A DNA stretch of 64,000 nucleotides from positions 111,001-175,000 of the forward strand of contig JAODUO010000960.1 in the NCBI GenBank assembly GCA_025642075.2, read 5' to 3'. The translations under genes were made by a program, and so were the position numbers. Below the pieces are notes generated by a model, which was not told the origin of the DNA, did not search any database, and was given only the letters and a program-made list of their open reading frames with translations. Shown here piece by piece: positions 44,524 through 56,847 of this stretch. The stretch is from Ridgeia piscesae (lineage: Eukaryota; Annelida; Polychaeta; Sabellida; Siboglinidae). The first letter of the stretch is position 1. Each line of letters begins with the position of its first letter.

Positions 44524-44789
44524 GTAAGCATCGCTTTAGCTTAACAAATATTGTAGAAGTTGTTTTTCTTTTAGTTATGCAAGAAACCTCTATGCGGATC
44601 TTCATACGTTTTACTGATTTTTCTTCTAAATCCGTTTTGACCGAGACCTTTTCTTAGGTTACCCACTGGTCACAGCTTAATTACTTGTTGTTCGTTTCCG
44701 GTGTACGCGATAGTCTCTTCTCTTCCCACATAATCCTTATTCGTGCTCATATTGATTTGACAGCCGACATTACATATTATATACCGCAT

Positions 44790-45722
44790 CGTTAGGAGAC
44801 CTTTTTTACCTGAGTCGTGTCAACGCCAAGATAAAAGAGATGACGACTGTCATAGCAAACCTTCAGTGTGCTGATGACTGTGCCATTCTTGCCCACGCAG
44901 CAGCAGAACTTCAGACAAGGTTATTAAAGTCTATGACTATCCATCAACATCACAAAAACAAGATCATCGACCAACAGACTCCTGGCAATAATGAATGACC
45001 TCCCCCCGACATTAAAATACGTGGAACAACCCCAGAAATTGTTGAACATTTCCCTTACTTGGGGATTCATCTATCACAGAAGGCCACAATCGAAGCAGAA
45101 ATTCAGCATAAGAATATCCTGCACCATCTGCGTAACCGAGTCTTCGATAGCCACAACCTCATGAAAGAGACAAAGGTGATGATCTATAAAGCCATTTGTA
45201 CTACCACTCTACAGGAGCGATACGTGGGTTACATATCGATGTCATCTGAAGACCATGGAGAAATTCCACCAAAGTTGCCTCAGAAAGATTCTTTGTATCC
45301 TATGGAAGAACGCCGCCGCAACGCCAGTGTCTTCTTGGAGGCCAACACAACCGTAGTATTGAGGCAGTGATAATGCAGAGCCAACTCCGCTGGGCTGGCC
45401 ACTGTGTTAGAATGTCGGAGAGCCGCCTTCCTCGACAAATATGGTGGTCACAACTGACGTATGGTATGAGAACACGTGGTGACGGTCAGAGAAAACGGTT
45501 CTAATACATTGTTAAACATGACATGAAGAAAAGCCAAATTGGCATGGGAAGAAAAACTTTTGATGGAGCAACTGCCAAATTTGAGACAAATCGTCTTGTT
45601 CACGAGGCTGAGAAACAGCAGAAGAGAAATGACAAGCAACTTCACGTCTCCCTTCCACCTGGACCTCCTGACCACACTGCAACTAGATAATTTTGTAGAT
45701 CAGGAATCCGTTGCCTTGTAAC
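44790..45722 (+). pseudogene. LINE reverse transcriptase fragment, endonuclease-RT type (family F)
   Basis: Pieces in order: VIANLQCADDCAILAHAAAELQ (catalytic box with Cys for Tyr), IIDQQTPGNNE, PDIKIRGTTPEIVEHFPYLG, HLSQKATIEAEIQHKNI, LMKETKVMIYKAICTTTL, ASVFLEANT, CRANSAGLATVLECRRAAF-type remains of the RWAGHCVRM segment in a shifted frame, and a final part with LLMEQLPN. Stops and shifts are frequent. This family is common in invertebrate genomes. 5' part missing. Confidence 0.85.
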
Positions 45723-45772
45723 TTTTATATCAACCCCTTATAGCGCTACATGTAACGTTGAGATGTTCTCCT

Positions 45773-46125
45773 TCAGGCGGCTAGACTTTCTGTCAGTTTG
45801 CCAATCCGTCTGTACGCCTTTGCTCGGTCTTGCAGAGCATTCTTTCGACCATCTGGGGTCGTGGGGTTGAGGCTGTTCAATGAAGCTGCCTGTTGACCGA
45901 GGGAATTCCGCTTGGTGACTACGCGAAGACATTTGGTTCCATCTGATTCAATGTTGCGCGCGTCTTTGTTTGTTATCTGCAACTTACTTGTATATGTGTC
46001 TATAGACCTACTGGTCTCTTCGGCATTTTCTTTCTTTCTGGAGAAATTCGTCATGGCCAGCCTAGTTCGCTTGTCTAGATTCTTTCTGTACCGGCGTATA
46101 CGTTCATCAGCAGTTATGTCAATTT
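45773..46125 (-). CDS. Exon-like basic open frame, unknown product
   Basis: On the minus strand an acceptor catttcag/AAATTG is followed by about 117 open codons to a stop at 45773. It is rich in Arg, Lys, Ser and Thr (DERIRRYRKNLDKRTRLAMT, SIDTYTSKLQITNKDARNIE, NSLNPTTPDGRKNAL, KAYRRIGKL). It looks like a terminal exon of a basic protein, either host or transposon. No family is recognised and no upstream exon was identified. Confidence 0.3.
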
Positions 46126-46651
46126 CTGAAATGTGAAAATGTCTTTAGATGGTAACTTAATTTCTCAAAGATGATAATTATCCAATTTCAGCAAATACTG
46201 TCACCGTTTTATCTTTGTTACAACTACGTTTGTTATCTACGTCACGCTCCATGTCATCTGCGTCACGACAAATATGTGACGTAGATGACTGTGATGTAAA
46301 TGACGTGCCATGCGAGTCATGACCAATATCATGTCTGTCGTGAGCTTAACTGGCGTGTGCTATTTCTGATTGATTTGATTCGCACCACTTAACACGTGTT
46401 TATCAATAAGTCTGTTTGTCTGACCTGTATAGCACGCGGTGCGAACCGTTCGTAGATGACACGGAATAAACCTACTCACATGACTCCTGTCCTGAAATGT
46501 CGAATATCTCGCGTAAATCGCAGCAAAACAGATTTTGGTGGTGTTTCCAGTATGCAGATATGGCGGTAACATAATTGTGATTCAACGTGGATGTGGTAGT
46601 TCTTCAGACTCTGGACTGGCGTAGCATCAAAGTTTTCGTGATGTAGATGAC

Positions 46652-48000
46652 ATGGAACCAGCTAGGGATCGACATAGATTTTTATATTGGAAAACATCGA
46701 CTATTCAAAAGATGTTTTTTTTTTTATATAAATAATGATGTTTTTTGGACAAATATGAAAACAGACATCGAAATGAGATGGTGATGGGCCGGACAGACAT
46801 TTTTCGATTATGTAGACTGGGAGATATCATGAGAAATAGCTAGGATAACGACTTCTATACTGTCGTATTAGCGATCGACTTCAGACAGCAAGTTAAACAT
46901 GATTTTAATTCGTCAGTCTTGTAAAAAGCGTTGCTTTTCACTCTACAACCAAAGTACATGTGCGACAAAAATTGCAGCCTCGCAAGTCGGGGCGACGCCT
47001 ATAGACAGAACGACTAGCCCAAACAAAGAGCACTCACTGTCCGCCAGATGGCACCACCGACTGCACTGTCTGCTAGGAGGCACGTTTTGACTCACCAGGT
47101 AGGTTCCGCTACAGGATATTTTTCGACCAATGGGTAACGAGCATGTGGACAGCCTCCGTTTACACGGTACAATGACAATGTTTCCACAAGGTTCTGCTTG
47201 TGTTTATATTGCACACGTGTTGGATAGAGGTCATCAAAATGATCTGACAATGACTAAAATTAATGATGGTCAGATTGATAAAAAATATGGTTGATTTTTA
47301 ACATAATATATTCATGATTGTAAACTAATACACATTAATGTTTTACTTTAAAATTATCCTGGCGATGTCAATTTCACCAAATTTTGGCACGATGCTTTAC
47401 GCATGCATGCACGCACGCATGTACGCACGCACATACACACAGTACACCAGCACATGCCATCAATGTGTATAGATAGTGGATAGTAATGGTGATAACAGCA
47501 ACATCAAAATCTAGAACGTTAGCCACCGTTTGCTCTAACAGAGCATTATGATGGAACTTATTGGCCTATATTTCAGCATTTATGCGGTGCCAGAAATGTT
47601 TTTAAAATGCATAACTCCTGAAGCATTCAACTGCGGACGATACAACTTCTACAATCATGAATGCATATGTTACAAATCAACCATATTTTTGCCAGGGTTA
47701 GTTGAAACTAACGCTGGCAGATCCGTACGAGAAATGCACGATATATAGCCTGTGGAATGATCTAATTAAGGCCATCATTTCACATTACAACATCGTTTAA
47801 ATCTTGTTTTCGATTTTTGCTGTCATTGTTCAAATAATCTCCAATACGAAATCTGTTCAAATACAAAGTCTGCTCAAATATGAAATATGCTAAAATATGA
47901 ATGGAAAAACATTGCTATCATCAAACATTTACAATTTCTTTTCATGTTCACAGATTCTGTCATTGCAAGACATGTTTACCAGTTATTTCTAAATGCATCC
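46652..48000. other. No gene recognised
   Basis: Apart from a short acgcacgcatg run near 47400-47450 I see no repeat or coding structure. Confidence 0.4.
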
Positions 48001-48009
48001 TATGTGCAT

Positions 48010-49293
48010 CTGATATCGCACAGTCACTGTTATGTTATGGCCTATGTCTACTCTACCCCTATTTCCTGAATGACAGTAAGCTAAACTACTGCATTATAAT
48101 AACTTTTGTATTAAGATTTTGTACTGACAATGTTCTCTCGTTTGGGAAATTAAATAAGCTATCACGTGTCTTGTCTGATATCATACTCACAAATCGTACC
48201 AAACAATCAATATGATAATTTCGGTTAATTCTAGCATCACCTCTGTGAAACTTCGTAACTGAGCATACCATTTTAAATATAAGGGATACTTCAGTATTTT
48301 AAAGTTGGTATAGTTCACAAGGGCAGCACAATATCAACATTGTTAGTGTGTTTATTTGACCAGATTTCGTATTTGAACAGACTTTGTATTTGAGCTCACT
48401 TTGTATTTGAGTAGATTTCGTATTTGTGTAGACTTTGTATTTTAACAGATTATTTGCAATAATCTAGCACAATGCAGCGGGAGTCGAAAGTCAGATTTCA
48501 ACGATGTTGCCACGTGGAATCAAGGCCCTAATGTCGTTCCATTACAATCGAGTCGAACTACTTTATTGACTGCCAGTCGCGACTGCTTCACCCTAATCTC
48601 GCTTAACCGACTGTCGGTCGGCTGCGGAACTACGCCGAAAGACATGCAGTCTGGTTACTTAGGCGGCTTTTGTTTGTTTATCCGCGTTTACCACGCGGAC
48701 ACTGGTTAATCCTGCCGTAATTTCTATTTTATGAACAACTGCAAATTTGTATTTCTTTTTATTTGGTGTTAATGTAAGTTTGATTTTATAATACAGCATT
48801 ATTTGATAAAAAGGTATCCTTATTTAATTTGTATGTTATTCGTGTTGGGCTAACAATGTTGCCACCTCATGGATACTGATTAATCCTGCCGTAATTCTTA
48901 TTTTATAAACAACTGTAAATTTGAATTTTTACTTATTTTTGTGTTAATATAACTTCAATGTTGAATTATTTTCATAGGATATCATTATCTTGTAAAAGGA
49001 TATCGTTATTTAATTTTTATTTCGTAGTTGGCCTGAGAGCCAATCAGCGTCTCTACCAGAATCTGGTGAAAGGCCGTAACAAATGCAGAGCGATTCTTTC
49101 CCCAGGCAGAGTTGAGGGCCTTAAAAGTACTGCCACCTCACGGAGCCTGGGTAACCGAGGCTAGCTTCACCCATGAGAACAGCGCAAATACCTGCCCCAA
49201 TTTGAAGACACGTAAACAATTGATGTGAATTCCAGGTTAATGATCCGTCCAATCGCATGAACGGCTGAACATTTTGTGTATTCGAATATTTGC
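48010..49293. repeat. Dispersed repeat, copy B (interrupted)
   Basis: Same ordered blocks as copy A at 38650-39285, in the same orientation. An insertion at 48594-49163 splits it exactly at gcttcaccc. Between 48360 and 48470 it carries several 'tttgtatttga' phrases, fewer in copy A. Confidence 0.9.
48594..49163. mobile_element. 570-bp inverted-repeat element with 9-bp target duplication
   Basis: GCTTCACCC flanks it on both sides (48585-48593 and 49164-49172), and copy A has the same site once. The ends TAATCTCGCTTAACC and the inverse of the right end, TAGCCTCGGTTACCC, match at 11 of 15. The interior holds a direct duplication of about 170 bp (taatcctgccgtaat at about 48710 and 48880). It does not code. 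A 9-bp duplication would suit a Mutator-type element, but this is inference. Confidence 0.85.
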
Positions 49294-50745
49294 TTTTACA
49301 TACCCAAACATTGGACGTAATACGACCAGTGTGTGGCTGAAATCACACAAAATTATACCACCATTTTCTAGAACGCAGCAGCTAAGACAGCCACTGTCTA
49401 GAGAATTAGAAACTGCCCGCCACCATATTGTTACCAGTGACCTTTGTTGATAAAGACTGCATTGGTCGAACAAAGAGGCCAATGTGAATATACATTTCAA
49501 CTTTGTGAAACCCGAGGCATCATCTGGCGGGGGGATGCATTTGATGTCGGTCGAATTGATTCCAACACGACAGACGCGCACAGTCGTGGACTGGTGACAG
49601 TAATGTGCACGCGAAAATCGAATATGATAATTATGGAAAATAATGAGTATTGAGTGTTGAAGAGGCACTAGACGCGCGAAGGTAATTGATATCGAATATC
49701 ACCAGAATCGGTTTCAACAACGCGCCGATCCGAATAGGATAAGACCGATATTTTCCACATTAACGCTTATCCGCGCGTGTTTGTTAATCAAAGGGTCTAT
49801 ACACACCTTTGAAGTGATAATGGGTTATGCGCGCGATCTATACGCTTGCTAGCCCACGGTGTGGTCGGTGTTCGGGAGTGTATCGTTCGGCCCCCGACTA
49901 CATGTCACACAAGCGCCCGTTATATTTAGATGGAGAGTTGACCGAGGAGTAATTTATACCGGGATATCTGCTATCCACAACGCGGGAAAGTTAAACACCA
50001 AAGGGTATTGCGGTTTACTTTGCTCGATTACTGTATTATTGCCAATATTTGTTTTTTTACACTGGATGTGTTCTTTTCCATTTAAACGTGTTGCAGGTTG
50101 ATTTATATTATAAATTAATGTGGTGTTGAATAAAAAAGGTCATATGTTCTAAAGACATTTCATTAATCATAATTTTATGTGTTCCATGTTTTAATTATCA
50201 ACCTATACATATCTTTACATTAATGGTTACATTATAAGCTTGTCTTAAATATATCATAATTTAACCGATTTTCATTAAGTTATTTCCATTTTTTAAAGAG
50301 CACTTTATAAATCATAATAGTTGTTATTATTATTATTATTATCAAAGTAGCAAAGTCAGTAATATATGCTTAAAGGGCCCACCCCGTGTTTCTAAAACGC
50401 ATACCCAGCGTGCGTTTTTACAACAGGACTAATGGGCGTCTTGAATACAGGTGCGTTTTTCATTTACACGGTCATTTCTCGAATGAATACATTTAAAGCA
50501 TCAATACAGCTCAAAGATTTTATGCCATCGTATCGGCAACCGTTTGAAATCACGGTTTGAAATTGTCTAAACATAGTAAGAAAAGTGTCATATTACCTTG
50601 CTGACGCTCCAATCGTCCCACTGACGCAGTGTCAACTGTTGTTCACAGCGCGCAAAGAGGGATCACCACGTCTTGTAATGTATGACATGTTGCCTACGTA
50701 ATATTAGCTGGATTTCCAGGAAGGTGGGGATGTGCGACTGTGCGT
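49294..50745. other. No gene recognised
   Basis: A GC-richer part at 49680-49990 has no product I can support. The rest is AT-rich. Confidence 0.4.
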
Positions 50746-50750
50746 CTTAA

Positions 50751-51580
50751 GGCGGGAACTCACTCGGCCGACGGACGAAAAATGAAATCGGCCGGGCGTC
50801 GTGAGAACATCGGGCCGTCGGTTTGGTCATTTTGGAACTCACAGAACCGGCCGACCGGCCGCTCGGTGTCCGCCCGATGCAACGATTTTTCGAGCACACA
50901 CAGCCGGCGGCCAGCCAGCCGATTTCTTAATTTAAGCGCTATTAATTTTAATTCAAATTAATTAGATTTTTTTCAATAGAGGGATTCAATATGTTCGCCC
51001 AGGTGACCTATATCCAAAAGTTCATCATGAATTCGTGCCGATTTTTGTTGCTGCAAGTGCCGCAAGTCCCACAATTCACACACTTGTTCCTCACGTTCTT
51101 CAGTCCACAGCATGAAACTGCCCGGCGACATCTGACCAAAATCGTCAAACCGTGATTTGTAATTGGCACTATCGTCGTCGCCTTTAGCCGGTGTACGCGG
51201 TTTATTGATCGGTGTGGGTGTTTCTGGAACATCCGTGGTGCTTGTGTTGCGCGTGGTCTCCTTCTCTGGGTTTTGTAGGGCCAGGACGTGCTTTTCGGAC
51301 CATTTTGGAGCTGTGTTCTTGTGTGTTTGTCTCCAAAAATTGCTTCCTGTCTGAATGTAACCCAACATACCACTCTGTGGACAGTCTGAACGCTAAAAAG
51401 TTATCATGTCGCCGCCTGGTGTGACGTTTCCGCACTAAAAACAACCCAAAACATCTGCCGGCCGACGTCGTGCGGGCATCGGCTCGACGCACAATGCCCG
51501 GCCGATGCCCCACGACGTCCCACGATGACCGGCCGATGCAAAATCGGCCGGCCGGCCGGCCGGCTTAGTGAGTCCCGACC
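50751..51580 (-). mobile_element. Harbinger-like element with MADF-like reading frame
   Basis: The ends GGCGGGAACTCACT (50751) and the inverse of the right end, GGTCGGGACTCACT (to 51580), match at 11 of 14. Both ends hold dense ccggccgatg-type subterminal repeats (50765-50925 and 51455-51565, including a GGCC run). TAA precedes the left end; the right flank is ttta, so the 3-bp duplication is not exact. Minus-strand frames inside include FMLWTEEREEQVCELWDLR, resembling the start of a MADF/Myb-like domain as encoded by PIF/Harbinger elements, but it is cut short and shifted. Confidence 0.65.
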
Positions 51581-51584
51581 TTTA

Positions 51585-52387
51585 GGAACAGGGTGCCTTA
51601 TAGGTATTTCCCCCAAGTTGCTTAGCAAAAAACGGTGTTAAGCGTTCATGCGTTTTGTCGTATATCTGGTTGAAATTCTGTTTTTTAAAGATTTTCTTGA
51701 TGACAAACAACGCAAAGGAAAATTTGATGAACTTGTAAATGTATGCAGTAATTTTGATCTAAGAGATATCACACCGCAATAATTATTGTAATGTAATTGA
51801 TACAGACCTATGCATAACCGTTACCAACAGTATTGACTGTGACGTAAGGAAGCCGCGCCGTTCAAGATACAGTCATTATTGTCAATTGGACTTCTTGAGC
51901 CACGGAAACTCATTCATTATAAACTCAACTCATGTAGCTGTAGTTGTTACGAGCGGGCGGACTAACGAAGTCGGCAGACTACGATTGTCCATCATAACTA
52001 ATGGTCAATTGCACTGTAACCTCGAAGTGGCGTTCAACCGACTTCGGTCAATCATCGACAAGTACAAACGCTTTGTACGGCTCGTTAATTCGCATAAAAC
52101 ATGACAGAACGTCAATATGCAATAAACACCACCTTTGTGGATATTAAAGCCGGCTTATCTCCGGTTCTTTATCTTGTTCATCTGTCGTCAAAGTTTCGGA
52201 GCCTACTCGGAGAGATGTTTACGATATTTCGCGTCACGTGACGAGGATTAATGATACTTCGTTGCACATTAATGATTTTATATTTATCGCGCATGCGCAG
52301 AAATGTCAAGCTGAACGATTATAACGCCGGAAAATGTAAGCGCTACACCGGGTCTTTTATGTCCAGATGTGTGGAAGCAATCTGGTG

Positions 52388-52451
<64 letters not shown>

Positions 52452-53290
52452 CATAAGACTGTGTTTCTCTGTATGCAGGTTTGTTGACCCACACTGTCGT
52501 CAGTTTTGCATGCATCGAGCTGAATTTCTGCATGTGGGCCCCTAGGGATGGTTACTAGAATGTGACTTTTTCAAAAATTCGTCCAGGGGAAGGGCGGATA
52601 TCTTGGGGGCTTAATATTACAAAAGTTCAACACGTTAAATTGTTGCTATGTCTTGCAATGTTTTACACTGAACCTATGTAACGCACTTTTCAAACGTTTT
52701 AGCGCGTTTGACAGCCTTATTCCATAAGCATGATGGTGATAGATGTCACAAACAAAGACGTGCTTTTATCTGGACAATTTCTTTATCTCCTATGCAAAGC
52801 CCAGCAACTCTGCTGGAATATTTACCCAGAACAGTGGGTATCGCATTTTGAAAAGTTTTAGCTGGGATGACTGTCTTTATCAGGCATTGTTGGGCAAATT
52901 GTCCAACTAATGAATAAAACTGCGTATTTTAATTGCCTAACGAAATGAATGTGTTCGTTCCATAAGGGAGTTTGCGATATCCAATTATCCGGCCGGTAAC
53001 AGGGAAGGATGTCTACATTGATCCCCTCAGCACGAACCAGAATAACATCCACACATTCCCATATAGCAATATTGATGTGCGAACGTAAGATACGTGCATT
53101 TGTCTATGATGATTACGTAAGATTTGATACAAACAATTCAGAAATAAGGAATTTGTTACATTTCGGAAACTAGTATTATATATTCAACCGCTTTGCTCTT
53201 ATACCTTGGTATTTGTGCAATTTGAATCTATTTTTATTGAAACCTGCATTAATGTTCTTATCTAAACTGTTGATGAAATATACCTAATTC
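51585..53290. other. No gene recognised; (TA)n at 52389-52450
   Basis: A TA dinucleotide array lies at 52389-52450. No coding exon is supported elsewhere. Confidence 0.5.
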
Positions 53291-53294
53291 AAAT

Positions 53295-53720
53295 GTGTCT
53301 TCGTCTATCCACAAATATGAGACAGTATTAAACAAGATTCAACGCACAAACCATCAAGTTATAATTTACACTTATCAAAATTTCGACTCCCTTAAAATGG
53401 ACTCATATAAAGCTTCGTATGACTTACTTCACGTACACGTAGCTGCTAACACCGTTCCAACAAAAACCAAACCAACGCGTATTACGCATACATCCGCTAT
53501 CCCCACTGATAACATATATGTACTCTTATCGAACAAGACACACTTGCAATATACGTTCTATCATTAGCTCTACTCAAAGAACTTCGAACAATCTATTATG
53601 TAAAGGTCCAATCTTCTGGGATGTAATTCCAACTTTTATAAAACAAAATACACACCCAATTTAAATAGGGTTACATTATCATTAAAGGCAAATGTGGTAA
53701 AGGGGTATGGTATTGTAATT
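53295..53720 (+). pseudogene. LINE C-terminal fragment (family G)
   Basis: The frame 53295-53567 has KYETVLNKIQRTNHQVIIYT and MDSYKASYDLLHV. After a shift comes GPIFWDVIPTFIKQN at about 53610-53650, the usual GP..WN.LP..I end of LINE ORFs. Decayed. Confidence 0.5.
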
Positions 53721-55080
53721 TAATTCCATCCAGTCCCGAAACGTCTTACATATATGTTACTGATACGTTTTAAAAGTAATATCATGGTATTTAGACATTT
53801 GTCACAGCTGATGCTTGGCACAACAGTCTTTTGCAAGAATAATAATGTGAAGATTTATTATGTATTATTACCCTTATTATGTAGCCACATAAGTTCTATC
53901 AATTTATATAAATGGAACTAACATACTAAATCATTGTTTACAATATAGTTCTTTTGCTAGTAATATAATTATTTTCAGGATGACGGCGACCAGTTTACTT
54001 ATCTTAATCAGTACTATCTCACACTGAAGAATTAATTAAACTGGTCACAGCCTTAAATGGTCCCGCTGTCACCCTGGAATTGTATATTATTTTGTCGGTG
54101 GTTGTTTATGTTGTATGCGATTATACAATTCCAAATAAAGCTTACTTACTTACGTGAAACGTATATACTGAACCACGGGTCCAATATAGGAATGCAGAAG
54201 TTCAAAGTAATAGATATTCCTGATACCTACATATACACGTGATCCGTATAAGTTCACCAAAGGCATCAGGAAATTGTACTAAGACAAATGTCTTCGGTCA
54301 GTTCGACCAATATTTATTTAGACGCGAATGTCACCAGATGTCTGTTTGTTGTGGTCTTCGGTAGGCCTATTTCATATCGGCTTCGATATTTGCTCTGAAC
54401 GTTACATTGTCGTATCCATTTATAATCCTAAAAGTAATATATGATTACATTTATTACAGTGATCCGATTTAATTGAGTTGAATTGGATTTACGTGTATCA
54501 ATGTCATAGGCGTCTGTAAGACAGGTGGCTTACATAAAAAATCCGCCGACAAATGGTGATTATTCTGGAATTGGGTGTTGGGAGAATACGATCCCAGGTC
54601 AGTGGGTCAAAGACAGGTGTTTCCATTTCGCTGCGTGGGGTCTTTTACGTCCAATGGCGCATACATAAGATATAAATTACCAACGACTTAGAAATAGGGT
54701 CGCTTAAGGAAGACATAGGCAACGTAGGGGGGGGACGAAATTGTCCACGTTTCGACACAGCGACCGGACCACTGCACCAATATTCGAACCGCGGTTCCAC
54801 CGAGTGATCGTTCGTCATTCTAGTCATCATTTCATTTGTGTTTCCTGTGGACATGGCCGACCATCATCGCGTTGTTCTCTCACAACTATAGTCTATAATC
54901 AGCAAACGAAGACAGTTGACGGCAAGGTTCCTACGATCTACTGTCATCGTGCATTTTGCCCGTCTCGTTCGCATGTGTATTCAATAAACAGTTCCCGTTG
55001 TTGGTGCGACAGATTAAATAATTACCTGTGATTGTAACTGACTCACAAAATATACGTTAATATCCATTTATTTATTTCTG
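53721..55080. other. No gene recognised
   Basis: AT-rich; a G run lies at about 54729. No splice-supported coding frame. Confidence 0.4.
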
Positions 55081-55111
55081 TGTCTTGTGTAAACGACGGA
55101 CACCAATCTCT

Positions 55112-55175
55112 AATCGATCCCACTCTAATCGATCACACTCTAATCGATCCCACTCTAATCGATCACACACCATCA
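55112..55175. repeat. 17-18-bp tandem repeat, 4 copies
   Basis: ctaatcgatc(c/a)cactc repeated in tandem, with a diverged copy near 55200. Confidence 0.85.
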
Positions 55176-55249
55176 ATAACGCCAGAGGACGCCCATTCTC
55201 CAATCGATACATTCTGACGACAAATCGATGATGACACACGAAGCCGACG

Positions 55250-56080
55250 TTTCCTCTGGAGCTATTGCTTAATCGATTACCGACATCAAAATGTGAATAG
55301 CGTATTACTATTACAAAACGCGTCATGCCCAAATTATAATGAAAAGGGGTTCTTTGATAATATAGATCTCTTTGAAATATACTCAATTTTAATTAATTTG
55401 TGTAACTATATGCCTTCATTTCATTGCAATTATGTTTTAGTAATCACGAATAACCCTGATAATATATCGATAAAGAATCCCTTTCGTGCCCCGAAATACT
55501 CCGCATATGTTATCCATATATGGCATGGTTATTAATAAAACATAATTTTATTTAAATAAAGGCTTAGAAGTACATGAAATAATTAAATTGACAGGCTTAT
55601 TATGTGCATTACAAAGAGTTTAAAGTACTCAAAGACGCTCTTTTCATTATAATTTGAGACACGAAATAATAGATTTTCGGTTCCAAAGAATCCACTAAAC
55701 AGTAATGCTTGCAGTTATTCCGAACAGTGACACATTAAAACTACTTGCGTGAATGTTTTGATTCTCCCAAGAAAGTGCAAACACCGTTTGGTTGTGACCG
55801 TGGTGGCTTGCAACGATCGAACCATGCGACGAGAAATGTGTCGTGGATTCAGTAATTAAAACAAACTTAGTGAAAATGTCGTAGAAAATACCGCAATAAC
55901 AACGAAAACAACAACTTATACACTAATTGTCCGCACACACGTACATCTGTTCTTGTCTCTTAGAGACAATTACTTGCAATTAGCACCAATCACACGTTCA
56001 TATACGTCACTGCTGAGGCAACGCGGCGATTATTGCACTTTGGCCTCGTATTCGACGATGATGTCAAACGTTTGTAGGTC
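55250..56080. other. No gene recognised
   Basis: AT-rich, nothing identified. Confidence 0.4.
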
Positions 56081-56084
56081 ATGA

Positions 56085-56205
56085 CGTAAGTAACCTGACT
56101 GTTCTTGGTTAGCACGCAAGGGTTTATATACATTGTGATCCATTTTTCAGCCCATTCTAGATTCAACATCCCTTGATCTAGCTGTTTAGGACGAAGTCTA
56201 CACAC
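56085..56205 (-). pseudogene. Possible LINE reverse transcriptase scrap
   Basis: Minus-strand LDQGMLNLEWAEKWITMYIN is like the L..DL..L..WAEKW.M.FN segment after the catalytic box of LINE enzymes (compare family A). Short; low confidence. Confidence 0.35.
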
Positions 56206-56730
56206 GGATTGTTTCCGACACGGAATAGAGTGTGCTTAGCTAATCTATCGTGCTGATCAAAGTATCGTTGCGTAGTCTATTTGGGCACTAAACACAGTAA
56301 GTACATTTACGACTTCTTTACAGGAAGCTCTGACGCCACATATTGGCACTTCATCGCCGCTTAAATTCGCTGGCGGTATCGTGTCCGTGTCTATATAACC
56401 CGGCGTGACGTTGTAACACACGCGTCACGTGACCATACGTCACTGCATCGCCGTTGGGACGGTTACGTTTACACGACGTGCGTTTGACTGAAATCAGGCG
56501 GGTGGATTTCATGTCTGGATCCACCATTCCTGTGATGTCATTTACATCCGGTAGCCCGTCGATCCCCGAAGACACGAATGTACGCTGGTCACCGCTGCGC
56601 TGGTCACTCAGTAGGACCACGTGTTTTTTCGCGGACTGCCTCCGCCGTTCACTGAAAGACGAAATGCGTTGATCTGCTGCGCAAAGCCAGACGTGACATC
56701 GAGACGTGGAACGCGTCACGTGATGTGCCG

Positions 56731-56847
56731 TCACGCGAGCAGCGCGATGCAGGCGCCGAGAACTGTGGCGAACACGAGAACCGTGAGAAGCACGAGAGAG
56801 ACGAGACATGCGCACTTCCGGCGTCTGTGATGGTCATCCGGCTCCAC
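56731..56847 (-). CDS. Membrane-protein gene, exon c (transmembrane segment)
   Basis: Acceptor gtgcttcag/GTGGAG. 38 codons and TGA. Acidic VEPDD, basic RRRK, then the hydrophobic helix. Codon use is GC-rich. The longer minus frame at 56351-56815 overlaps it in another frame and is Arg-rich noise. Confidence 0.5.
   Translation of the reverse strand: MEPDDHHRRRKCACLVSLVLLTVLVFATVLGACIALLA

Larger units (their letters stand above)
43857..46651. repeat. Two clusters of the 14-bp motif GTGACGTAGATGAC
   Basis: Copies (either strand, 0-3 changes) lie at 43875-43888, 44237-44250, 44256-44269 and 44275-44288 on the left. On the right they lie at 46232-46245, 46253-46266, 46276-46289, 46291-46304 and 46638-46651. 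They surround a LINE fragment and two exon-like frames. TGACGT is a CRE/ATF-type core, but a transposon origin is as likely. Confidence 0.7.

Noticed and set aside
56351..56815. 154-codon Arg-rich minus frame
   Set aside because: Overlaps the exon with the hydrophobic helix in another frame, has no recognisable domain, and lies in a CG-rich stretch where stops are rare.
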